Assembly (NCBI GenBank): GCA_012845835.1
Contig: JABAKD010000019.1
Coordinates: 5,060,994 to 5,124,993, forward strand
Length of the DNA stretch: 64,000 nucleotides
Origin: Undaria pinnatifida
Taxonomy: Eukaryota > Sar > Phaeophyceae > Laminariales > Alariaceae
Reading direction: 5' to 3'
This document shows positions 44,067 to 54,153 of the stretch, in pieces; the stretch's first letter is position 1, and every line of letters starts with the position of its first letter. Below the pieces are notes generated by a model. It was not told the DNA's origin and did no database searches. It worked only from the letters and a program-made list of their open reading frames with translations. A program made the position numbers and the translations under genes.

Positions 44067-47000
44067 TCAATCGACCCCAACGGACGTCTCTCCATGACGA
44101 CCTACTCTCACCACGAGACAGCAGTAGATACACTCAGCGGACACACCCCTAGCGGGCACACACTCTCCACGCCCGCTCTCCGCTGGCCACTATTGTCGAC
44201 CGCTGCACCCGTTGTCTGTGTGCTGCCCGCTGTGTGAGCGCTGTGTGCCGGCTGTGTGAGCGGTGTGTGCTGCTGTTTTCGCCCGTGTGGTCTGCTGTGT
44301 GTTTTGTGTGTGTTGTGTGTGTGTTTTGTTGCTCTGTGGTGGTCTGCCTACACCTGCAGTCTAAATTCAAATGACCCCACACTAAAATCAATTTTAGTCG
44401 AAGACACGCACGCAAACTATTTTTTTTTGCATGGGAGTCTATATTGCGAGGCCCAGGTGTAGATTAGAAACTCGCTTCGCTCGAATTAATGAACTGGAGA
44501 GTGCTCGGTCACGCTGCTCCCCTCTACCCTTGGTTGAAAAGACTCTCAAAGGTGAGTTGTTGGAGAAAAGCCGGCCAATGCACTCTGTTGATCTCCTGGA
44601 CAAAGTAAGCAACGAAATCCTCCAGACATTCCACTGAGTCGGGCCTCGCCACCACCTGCACACTGCACACTGTCGTCCAAGTTCTCCCCGAGCACCATTT
44701 CCTCGACTCGGATGAGAGAGCGCCAACAACGAGTCAATACCACGCTTGACAACAAGCCCCGTGTTACGCTCAGCACACGGATCCCTGGCACGCGCGTCCC
44801 ATGAGCCGACCCTCCAATGCCAGGGCTTCGCGGGGTGTTATTGCCTGAGACGACCAATTTTTCGCGAGGCAGCCTTCGCACGGCTTCACAGCCCTCCAAC
44901 GACGTTTCTTAGAGCTGTTTCGTGGACGTGTACCACGTCTCCCATCCATGATATTGGAGGCCACGAATAGGGCGGCCTGTGTCATGCTGACGGAGGCTTG
45001 CAACCGTGCCGCGACGCTAAAGTACGGATCTAACTAGCACGAAATAAGCAAATAAGCATGATCAAATCAAATAATCTTCGTTCCGTAGCTAAGCATGCTT
45101 ATTTGCTTTAAAATAAAAAAAGCGAGACAAAGTTGCGTTGATTATGCTCATAGTAAGCAAGCATAAAAAACGCGATCAATCATGCTCATTTTGGTTGACT
45201 ACCAACACTAGACCCATCTCCTGCTTGTATGGAGTCAGTCTTGCGGCGAAGGCGGTCGATGAAGGGTGCGATAGGCAGGAGTTCCCGAGCTGCTGCGACG
45301 CCATGAGACCAGCCGCGGCGGGGGCATCCCCAGCAGTAGTAGTAGTGTTCGGAGCATTGGGATTGAAATGGCATTGAACGAAATGGGTATCAGGCTTGGA
45401 GATCGATTTGGTTGTTCGAATTTTGAATTTTGATCCAGCATGAGATCGGCTTGACTGTTTTTGTTTTTGTTGTATAAAGACGCTTACTGTTTGGTACGAC
45501 AGATCTCGGCAAATGGCAAAGCGCCCGAGATTGAACAGGCCACGAGCTGCGCAGCGAGGCGCGTTCGGTAATATACTTTAAGTCTTCGCGACATGAGCAT
45601 TGTCCCGCTGATGCATTGATTGTGCGTTGTCTCATACCGCGCGGACTTACCCCATGGCATGCATAACACCCATGGCATGCATACTCACCGGGGGTACAAA
45701 GCTATATCTTGATTTTAGAGTACGGATTTTATTCGTCAGGTTTTCGGGGAGTTATTTGGTTTATCGAGGTTGAGGTTTTGAGCATTGCAACGTCCCGCCG
45801 CTACGTGTATTATACGTTTCGTCGTGCAGCGTGCAGAGTACGGGTATGCATTCATCGAGTTCCCGCGGTTGTTTTCGTTTTCGTATAATAAGCAGTTGGG
45901 TTTTTCCCGGTTCAATTAGGCCCGTACTGGGTACTGGTATCTCGAGAAAATCGGAAACAATCAGAGACTTAATTTGAGTTATAAATCCGAAGAAAAAATT
46001 CAAATGTCATTTTCCCTGGCTAATTTCGAGGATGATGCGGTTTTTCCTGGCAATGATTTCTACAGCAGTTGATATTTCAGCGTGAGGCTGTTGGTACTTT
46101 GTTTGAGACTTGAAGGACTTATTGAGTTGAGAATTGGATTTTTGGGTTGCTGTTTTATTTTCAGAGTTTGGTATGAGTTCAATACCTGGTATGATATAAC
46201 GATGTATCAACCCTGCGATGTCGTGCCTTGTCATGCACAGAGCAGGGGGGATATTAGAATGTTTGTCGTGTGTAATGAAGAGGGAGGAAGTTGGTTGTCC
46301 TCACGAACATGACAGTTAAGATCCACCCTATATCATAGAGTTCTATATTATAATAAGGGATTCATGTATAAGGCGTAAGGGGACACTCGGCGGAATGAGT
46401 GGGGTTTACTTTGCTCCATGGTTCCCTGCATGATTTCCCATGAACTGTATCTCGTCGTTTAGCTCCTTATTAGATTGAGTCAGGGCTCGACGGCTGGATA
46501 ATACGAGAAAGAGTTATGTGTCACTGTCTTGAGTCACGACCATACCTTCCCGCGCCAGCGGCGTGTACACCGTTGGAGACCTATCAACATCAGAGAGATT
46601 AGAGAGTAAGTGAAGGTCAAGCTTCCGGAAGCTCCCCGCAGCACTCTTCCAATGAAAATGGGGACGGCGTTCAGCAACCAGGTACGGTTTCCACGGTGAT
46701 GAAGCAGTATAACGGCGGGATCAGTATACATTCGGGGCTCTTGTGCCCATAACATGTTCGGGTGGCCTTGAGTATAGTAATCACGCACTTCAACACGTTC
46801 AACATAAACGATGCTATATATCGACTGCGTGCTTCATTATTGGTGTGTTTTTACATCGTCCGCGTGACACACATATTGCATCCTATCGTGCTCAGTTGCT
46901 GGAACACTTACTTCGCACTCGCGGGGACCTTGTAGTTGCTGTGATACACATTCCGAAAACTCGATATTCTACCGTCTCGATATACAAATACAGCATACAA

Positions 47001-47265
47001 ATAGTACTGTAGACCTGCAACAAACTCGGACTGAATCCGAGGCGGGTGAGAAATGTTCCACTCTTAGACCAGCCAAGATACATCCGCTCCTCGAACCCAA
47101 ACTGCCAATGTGAGAACAGTCGCGAGAGTACGGATGAAGGCCCGCTCCGCCTGGCTGATGATGAGACAAGCTGCGCTTAGCTGGGACCTGGTATGATTAA
47201 ACTTCGTGCAGCAAAAACAAAAAAAACTGAAGGAAGAGATCACTGAAAAAAAGCTGAACCGCTCC
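44067..47265. other. No recognised gene; minor repeats
   Basis: Contains a GTGTGT/TTGTGTG-rich stretch (44,190-44,340) and the 15-bp inverted repeat listed separately. Two minus-strand ORFs (44,546-44,899; 46,534-46,788) have hydrophobic or Cys-containing stretches but match no family I can name. They could be exons of an unrecognised gene. Confidence 0.45.
45046..45108. repeat. Perfect 15-bp inverted repeat, 33-bp spacer
   Basis: AAGCAAATAAGCATG (45,046-45,060) and its exact complement CATGCTTATTTGCTT (45,094-45,108). Variants of the arm (AAGCAAGCATAA, ATCATGCTCATT) recur to 45,190. The function is unknown; it may be a small hairpin or element end. Confidence 0.85.
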
Positions 47266-47271
47266 ACCAAT

Positions 47272-47345
47272 AATAGAAGGAGGCGGTGTTCAAGTCCGAG
47301 GTCTTGAGAGGCCAGTGTTGTACCAACCGAGCCCGCTCAGGGAAA
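47272..47345 (-). repeat. tRNA-like sequence (SINE head or tRNA relic)
   Basis: On the minus strand GGGCTCGGTTGGTACAACAC resembles an A box and D arm, and GGACTTGAACACCGCC resembles a B box and T arm, about 35 bases apart. The acceptor stem does not pair convincingly, so it is more likely a SINE head or pseudo-tRNA than a functional tRNA. Confidence 0.5.
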
Positions 47346-48149
47346 AGACAAACATAAGGAGTTACAGGGGCACCCATGCTTCCGGTAGGGCAGGGAAGCA
47401 CTTCGAATTGTTCGATTCAATACTTGGTTAAGTATCAAAAGTCACCACACACAATCAATCATAGTCTGCGCGTAAAGTATGTAAGGTAATGCCAAGAGTT
47501 CGATATAGACTAACAATCATAACAATGTACTACTATTAATAGCTACCGTTTTTCAGTTGAATCCCATTCCGAGCTTCATTCGTCAGATTTCGATCGGATA
47601 AATCCGAGCACACGCCGACTGACCCTTTAGTCTGGCGACGAAACGTGTCGAGTGCGTTTCTCATGATATTTTTACTCAATCAAGCATCCCGGACCAGTAA
47701 GGTGACTGGCCATGTCCGCTGCGTGTTCTCTCCATAGCCACTGAGAGGCGCGCACTGAGCCAGCTTCTGAAGTATACAATGCATTATATTATAGTAGCAT
47801 CTAAATCCGAGCCTCCCAGATCGACTGTCTGCGTGCTGTTTGGTCGTGGAGAGACGCGCTGACGTTGTTCCAGGCGCGAAACACGTTGGTATGGCTGCCT
47901 TCGTCTTTCAACTCCTCGAATGCTGTTGCAATGCTGTTGCTTGTTGCCAGCTGTGTAGATCGCTCACTTCTTGTAGATGCAGTACGCGAGTACAGCGCTT
48001 ACAATTTTTGAGAGTTAAGAATTCAGACTCGAGTTTTCATAGGCGAAAATAAAAACATGCCATTCTTGTCTGATCGCTCATTGGCCAGGATTCATAGCGT
48101 CACCCAGGCACGATAGGGTCACATACCGGGATCGGAATCCATCCACTCA

Positions 48150-49290
48150 TCTACAGCTCGGACAAAATGGGGACGAACACGGATATCACCCGGGTTGATA
48201 CCTCCCCGCACGGTGTAGAAATTCCAACCCCACCGGCCGATTTTCTGATTGGCCATGGTTCGCATGTTGAGCCAGCTCCACCTCGCGAGGATATAAGGTC
48301 CCATCCCCGGTCCAGAGGTCGTTCCACATCTCTAAAACTTGCACCAACCGGGGAAGCAAACCGAGCTTTCTCGGGCCGACACCATCCTGTACGATGAGAA
48401 AACCCCAATCCCGTTGGCTAATCGCCGATTGGTTCGAGCTCAATGACGCCGTCCTAGGCGGATAGAGGCCCATCAGTGGGGGGCATTTCCGTCGCACACG
48501 GGGAAGATAGGGTCCCATCCCGGATTCAAGAATCCCCCGAATCTCTACAGCGGGAATATTAACAATGACCTACCGTGTCGGCAACACTCCGTACGACGTG
48601 GAACCTCAACCATATTCGCTTACCACTGATTGGCTGGGGCTCGAACATAAGAGCAGCGCCACCATGGGAGGATATAGAGTCGTGTGCCCGTTTTAGAAAT
48701 CCTGACGAACCCGGGACAATAACCGATTTCTCCCGCGGGTTGACTCAGCCCCGCATGATGGTGCCACAATCATCTATTCACATTGGCTTATCGTTGATTG
48801 TCTGTGCAACTCGTAGAGCCAGAGACACCCGGGGAGGAGATAGATCAGCAAACGGGCGGAGGGCGTTCCGAAGCACCCGATGAGGATATGGCTCCACCGC
48901 CGTTCCAGAAATCCTTCCATACCCCACCAACCCCAACAAACCGGAGACAAAAACCGACTTCTCCCGGGTCGACACCACACCGCACGTTGTGGAAGCCTTA
49001 GCCAGCTGAGGTTCGTATACAACGCCAGCACCACAGAACAGGGTCCAACCCCGGTTCAGAAATCCTTCAAGGTATTTACAACCAGAAAAAATGGGGCAAC
49101 TCGCGCTACTACTGCTGAACGTTTTTTCGTATACCCCAACCCCGCGGTACGCTGACATTTCATTTGACCCCCTGCCTCGATACCACCCCGTACAGTGTAA
49201 CCCAACTTTCGATCGATCGGCTCGGCCGGGTTTCGTGTATAAAGGAAACCACCACTCACTAAGAAGTTAAGCGAGTTCAATGACTATCAT
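48150..49290 (+). repeat. Highly degenerate tandem repeat, ~160-230-bp units
   Basis: Six weakly similar units start near 48,187, 48,373, 48,572, 48,735, 48,963 and 49,171. Each carries a variant of GGGTCGACACCACCCCGCAC-GTGTGGAA, often followed by an ATTGGCTGG/ATTGGTTCG block and then a CCCATCCC-GGTTCAGAAATC block. Short ORFs on both strands are repeat by-products. It is old, judged by divergence. Confidence 0.7.
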
Positions 49291-49539
49291 CTCATACTGG
49301 CCTGTGATATCAGAAGGTGTACATGGACCATTTGCGTAACACAGCAGTCAGTCCATCGAGTCGACCGGTGCAACTTGCTTGGGTATCGTAGTTTATGAAA
49401 TATTTTAAGGACGTCAGCCGTGAGTTGGACCCATTTCGGGTTACTACTCATATTTGCAAGCTGCGTTGTTTGTACTTGTAATATACTATGTGGGTGGGTT
49501 TTTTCTCAATGGTATCGTATTATTTCAGCAGCAATAACA

Positions 49540-49925
49540 CAGTTCACTTATTGTCTTTTCCCATCCCATTTATTGTGATTCTCGCACTACGATCGCCCTC
49601 CCAGTAGTATAACTCAGATCCGGGGTCATATAGCGGGCTTCCCTCCCCCCTCCCTACTACGGTACCTGTCCTAATTTTATCGCGACAAGAATTCAGCATT
49701 TATTTCTTCCCTCGTTGATTCGCGTCGAATTGTACCTACCCATCCATGCTGCTAGGCGATTTCAGCAGTTAGTTGATCCTTTTATTCCCATTCATTTCTT
49801 CAAAAAAATAAAGCCACCAAAGCTCACAACGGTGGTTATTCAACTCAAGGACGAACGCTAGTATTAATAGTAGCAGTATTCAAGTGTAACCCCACTAGAC
49901 CACGGGGCAACCGGCTCTATATCAC
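49540..49925 (-). repeat. tRNA-derived SINE-like element (family S1), copy 2
   Basis: Partner of 15,590-15,945. The minus-strand head contains CCCCGTGGTCTAGTGGGGTT (A-box-like) and CCTTGAGTTGAATAACCACC (degenerate B box). The body order CTTTATTTTTTTGAAG, AGGATCAACTAAC, CGAGGGAAGAA, TAGGGAGGGGGGAAG, GACCCCGGATCTGAG and ACTACTGGGAGGG is the same. Confidence 0.75.
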
Positions 49926-49929
49926 TCAC

Positions 49930-50245
49930 TACCCCGGTGGCGTATCAGGTTATCCTCGAGCCTGGTATAGGTCAGCTTCGTGAGTTCGAATCCCCCCGAG
50001 TTCGTACTCATAATATTTTTCGTGGGATTTTTTCTTGTGCACTAATTGACTTGCGGAAAGCGCGAGAGCATGAGTTAGCGACACTCGATGAAAAATCGAC
50101 GAGTAGTGGGTGCTGAACCCTATGCGCCAAAACAATGGAAGGCAATAACGGGGGGGGGAAAGGGAAGGACGACACCTGTGACCACGGCTTGTATGTCCAG
50201 AAGCTGGAAAGTAGAAGTGTGCCGAAAAAAAAAAACTCACTCGAA
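49930..50245 (+). repeat. tRNA-derived SINE-like element (family S3)
   Basis: The plus-strand head has CCCCGGTGGCGTATCAGG (A-box-like) and GTGAGTTCGAATCCCCCCGA at 49,979, a good B box. The body ends CCTGTGACCACGGCTTGTAT and GTCCAGAAGCTGG. The body recurs as the fragment at 38,240-38,370. It stands head to head with the S1 copy ending at 49,925. Confidence 0.75.
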
Positions 50246-50999
50246 GAAGAGATGATCAATCAGCAATCAGCAGCAAGAAGCACGTCAAGTACGAAGCAAC
50301 ACAAACGTTTTTGTCAGTTACGCACCAACACGACCGCTTGCACTTGACCGGCAGACGACCACAGTAACGGAGTAAGGGCCTACAGCAACAACAAAGCACA
50401 CCGCCTATATTTCTTCAAAGAGCCTTCTCGGAGGGGAAAAGTACTAAACAATGCGATACCGGGACGAATGCATGTCACCACTGGTTTCTTCCGTGGATAC
50501 TGTCTACTTACTCCTGTCTACCGCGTGGCGCAGTTTAATAACAGGAGGGACGATTTTTCCCCTCTTTGTTTTTTGTGTCGAAAATGCTTTCCCTGTTTTT
50601 GGTATACCCTCCCCCCATGTCATATAATAAGTCACAGGCAAAAAGCATGTTGTGTGTAATAAAGCATTGCTGTGTGTGCTCTTACTGGTACGTACCTATA
50701 TTACTTGCACAAGAGTACAAACCATGTCGATTCGCCCGAACTTGTATAATACAACCCTCGAGGCCCCGGGGACGCAGCCACTCGCAATGCTGCTGTGTGG
50801 ATTTTTTCTGGCGCAGTAATCGTGGTCACTACTGACTCCTCCTCCTCGTTTAGTCATGCGTGCGCTTGCCACGTCTATATCAATGTATGTACTACGTGTA
50901 CCTACCTACCTACCGAAATTAAATAAACAAATGCACTACTATCATCCCTTCCGCAGTACCATGGGCATTTTTTTACAGCAATAATATTATTATTATTTG

Positions 51000-51220
51000 T
51001 TTCGGGACAAAATATGACGCCAAGTTGGAAATAATGTCTTACGAAGTTTTATTTTATCAACCTCTCCATACATCAAGATCCGAAGAATAACTGGAAAGTA
51101 CCGTTCAAAATACAAAATTTTGCGCGCTTCTCGCTTGGACAGCGGCCTTCGAACAAAGTAATTTGACCGGGAAATCCTACAGCACTGCCCACTGAGCTAC
51201 TAAATCACGTGACCCAGGAG
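51000..51220 (-). repeat. tRNA-derived SINE-like element (family S4), copy 1
   Basis: Minus strand: TAGTAGCTCAGTGGGCAGTG is an excellent A box and TTTGTTCGAAGGCCGC a B box at about 51,150. A body follows with TCTTCGGATCTTGATGTATG and TTCCAACTTGGCG. A related body lies at 51,735-51,895, in the same order (GATGCCAATTTGGAAATGTT, AAGATCCAAGAATAGCT, GCACTTCTCGCTTG on the plus strand). Confidence 0.75.
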
Positions 51221-51425
51221 CTCAGTGGGTTGATTAAGTAGCTCAGTGGGTAGTGCTACATATATATATATATATGTTAAACTACCAAATAACCATTCAT
51301 AATGTCGTCAGGGCGCACGCTTTAAAAAGACAAATATGAAGCTGGTGAGAATCGAACTCACGACACATAGCATTACCCACTGTCTCGTGACTCAGCAAAA
51401 CTCACAGCAGTGGGCTATTCAAAAA
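51220..51425 (-). repeat. tRNA-like SINE heads around an AT microsatellite
   Basis: The plus strand reads AAGTAGCTCAGTGGGTAGTG just before (AT)n at 51,262-51,276. Further on, the minus strand reads GTCGTGAGTTCGATTCTCACC at 51,344, a canonical B box. The block 51,287-51,425 is repeated in the same orientation at 51,549-51,690. Confidence 0.7.
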
Positions 51426-51548
51426 ATCAACCATGTTTTCGAGTTCGTTAATTAATTATCGCCGACTCCGCAAGAGCGATCTCCTGAGCTATCTCCCCTC
51501 TCCACGTATTATTATACATACAGTTAGTAATACTCAAGAGAACACTAA

Positions 51549-51690
51549 CAACCATTAAAACCGTTCATAACGTCTCCAGCACGTACGCTCCTGAATATCA
51601 AATGTGATCTGGGTGAGAATCGTACTCACGACACATCCTTCGTTGGTTAAATAATAGCACTATACCCACTGAGCCGAAAGGAAACGATAC
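51549..51690 (-). repeat. tRNA-derived SINE head, direct copy of 51,287-51,425
   Basis: Minus strand: CGGCTCAGTGGGTATAGTGC (A box) and GTCGTGAGTACGATTCTCACC (B box with one change). It shares ACCGTTCATAACGTC and the AATATGA/AATGTGA-GGTGAGAATCG junction with its neighbour. Confidence 0.72.
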
Positions 51691-51734
51691 ACAGCAGTAG
51701 CAGCTACGATAGGGCAAGCGCTTCGAGGCGGCCA

Positions 51735-51895
51735 TGAAAACAGCATCGTCGGGGAGAAATTTAGATGCCAATTTGGAAATGTTGTCCCTTATTTATTCGT
51801 CGAAGCTCTACATATCCCAAGATCCAAGAATAGCTCGGGCGTATACCGCCCAAAGTACAAAAAAAATGCACTTCTCGCTTGTCTCGCTCAGCGTT
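51735..51895 (-). repeat. SINE body (family S4), copy 2
   Basis: Matches the body of 51,000-51,140, read on the plus strand from GATGCCAATTTGGAAATG to GCACTTCTCGCTTG. The head region (51,940-52,000, TCGAACCAAGCTATTTGACC) retains the B-box complement. Confidence 0.65.
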
Positions 51896-52114
51896 TATCC
51901 GCGTTCACGTCGGGGTGCGGCGCGGATACGGCAAGGCGAAGAGCGTTGGAGCCGCCCCTCGAAGACGGCACTCGAACCAAGCTATTTGACCGAGAATTCC
52001 AGTTCCGAGAATCGCATACTGAGGCCGAGACGAAACAAAACTCCTGACCGAATCCCCGAAAAAATGAGTGATCATATAAATATATACATCTTACGAGCAA
52101 ATGCGAATTTCTGA

Positions 52115-53020
52115 TATTTGCGGCGTCGAAAGATAGGGACCGCTTTCACGTCGCCTTAAGTATCCGCCGACAACCTACGCATACGAGTTCACGATCGTCA
52201 CAACTATTCTGCCGCACAAGTTCTTAGCAAGAGGTATACTATGATGCATAATACGGCACAAAAATGTCAAACGAATGGGAAAACGGGAAAACAATGATGT
52301 TGTAACAAATATCGGCTACAAAAGCCATCACAAATAGTTTTTAACAGCTACCGCTCTGGGCGTGGAAGTGACGAAAATTGGGGTATGAACCAGAGTTGCC
52401 GTACGATCCTTACATCACCGGCCAGAGTGATATGATACTGCTACAAAACACCAAATAGCAGAACACGAAAATATGTGCCACAGAAGCCACGCAATGTTGC
52501 TTGTGCATGCAAGTGCGTCCATATCCAGGATATTTCTGCTCAGCCAATCCGGTACGAAGTTACCCAATCAAATCTGGTCGGTAATAACTAGTCGCTTCAC
52601 AGGGCGGGGGAGCATTGTGGGCGAAATCAATACACGGCAGCTCTGCACTCTCCATTGCACACGCTAAGCATGTGCGACATGCAGCTAACATATATTTTCG
52701 GAAAGAGGTAATCACAAAGAAAGCCGCAATATGCCTTCGATAACACGCAGTGGCAGCTGACCACGCGCGTGCACCAAGTTTACCAATGAAACATACCCCA
52801 GCCCCGCGCACCCTCAGGCACAAGTTGTTTTATCGTGCTTCTCGTGCGCACGACGCGGGACAACCGAAAAAACAAAGCCTCCAACCAATCCCGGCCCCGC
52901 CTCCTGAAAATTATGTACTCTGAAGACGGTACTCATCTATAGGTCAGGACCTTCGAGTTAAACACTTAGGACCAGCGAAACAGGAGAGCGTCGAGCGTCT
53001 TCGATCGTATCCGACGCGGG
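52115..53020. other. No recognised gene
   Basis: Lies downstream of the beta-helix ORF. The first few hundred bases below 53,020 may be its 3' UTR. No domain or clear repeat was seen. Confidence 0.5.
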
Positions 53021-53022
53021 CA

Positions 53023-53925
53023 TCACAAACACGTCTCGTCTTCCTTGTAGTACACCATGTTGCACCCAGAGTCGTCGGCGGCGTAGAACACAACGGAGCT
53101 GGGAACGTTGATCTCGCCTCCGGAGGCAACGGGAACAGCCGGGTTTATAGAGTCCATTCCGCTCACGTTGTCCTCGTTGGCCAAAAACCCAGATTTCCCT
53201 GACAACTCAGTCTCTCCATCCGTAGAAACGTAGATAAAGGGAGAGTCCGTGTTCACGAATAGAGCGGGGCCGGAAAACTTGAAGTCCTCCTGATTGTACA
53301 ACCCCCCCCCAATGCCGTCGAACGCCAAGCAGTCCGTAAACAGGGTGGTCGCTCCGTTTCTGAAGCTGAATTCGGCACCGGCTGCGTTGAAAATAGCACC
53401 ACTGGCTTCCGCTCGGAGATCGTCGAAAATCAAGTTTCCTTCGATGTTGACCTTCCCCTTGTTGTATATGCCTCCTACCTCGTTTCCTTCGTCGCCGATG
53501 ATGGACACTTGCGACATCTCAACCCCACCACCAAACAGGACCGACCCCCGCTCCCCGACGTAGATAACGCCTCCGGGGCCTGGGAGACTGTCGTCGCCAG
53601 CTCCCACCTCGCAGCGTATGAGCGTTACATTCCCGTCTACCCTGAAGTAGCCGTCGGTGTAGATACACCCTCCCGTCAGTTGGTACGAGGCGAAGTCAAA
53701 GCCTTCCTCGAGCACGCTGCGGACGCCAACATCGGTCATGTCTACATCACCATAGAAACGGACGTTAGATCCTTCTCCCACAGACACGCCTCCTCCGTTG
53801 ACGTCCTTTGCTTCTGACCCGTAGAACTCCACCGCGGATTCCGAGAATAGCTTTGCCCCATTGGTCGCGTTAAGGCTGATTTCGGCGAGATCGATTTCTG
53901 GTGTATATAGATAATGATCAGTCAT
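53023..53925 (-). CDS. POMP-type beta-helix protein, C-terminal exon (300 codons)
   Basis: An uninterrupted 300-codon frame of clear coding character. It is built from imperfect repeats of 25-41 residues with a GGxIY/GGxxY core: GGGVSV at 44, GGCIYT at 85, GGVIYV at 118, GGIYNKG at 151, GAIFNAAG at 176 and GGGLYN at 207. Each is followed by a hydrophobic strand such as VRFYGDVDM or VLFGGGVEM. These are the turns of a right-handed parallel beta-helix of the type in polymorphic outer-membrane-like proteins, which are abundant in brown algae and other stramenopiles and thought to be cell-surface or wall proteins. The tail carries Cys (GCNMVYYKEDETCL). The Met at 53,925 is probably not the true start: CTATATACACCAG just inside the frame looks like a splice acceptor (~53,898), and the protein lacks a signal peptide. 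An upstream exon candidate is at 56,255-56,545. Confidence 0.8.
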   Translation of the reverse strand: MTDHYLYTPEIDLAEISLNATNGAKLFSESAVEFYGSEAKDVNGGGVSVGEGSNVRFYGDVDMTDVGVRSVLEEGFDFASYQLTGGCIYTDGYFRVDGNVTLIRCEVGAGDDSLPGPGGVIYVGERGSVLFGGGVEMSQVSIIGDEGNEVGGIYNKGKVNIEGNLIFDDLRAEASGAIFNAAGAEFSFRNGATTLFTDCLAFDGIGGGLYNQEDFKFSGPALFVNTDSPFIYVSTDGETELSGKSGFLANEDNVSGMDSINPAVPVASGGEINVPSSVVFYAADDSGCNMVYYKEDETCL

Positions 53926-54153
53926 TTAGACCCCCGATTAATCATGCCACGGATACAGGGTTAAAGTAGACCCCCACGACCATTTAAATGGGACGATGCA
54001 TCTCCCTCAGGGATAATGCTAAATGCATTTGTACGGACTAGACAGGCAGTGATGTCTAACCATCCTGCGCTCAAGAGGATTTGGAGGATTCGGAATGCTT
54101 GGTTGGAAAAGGGTAAGGGGGAGAGGGGGGATTTGCCACCAGGAGCACTTTAG

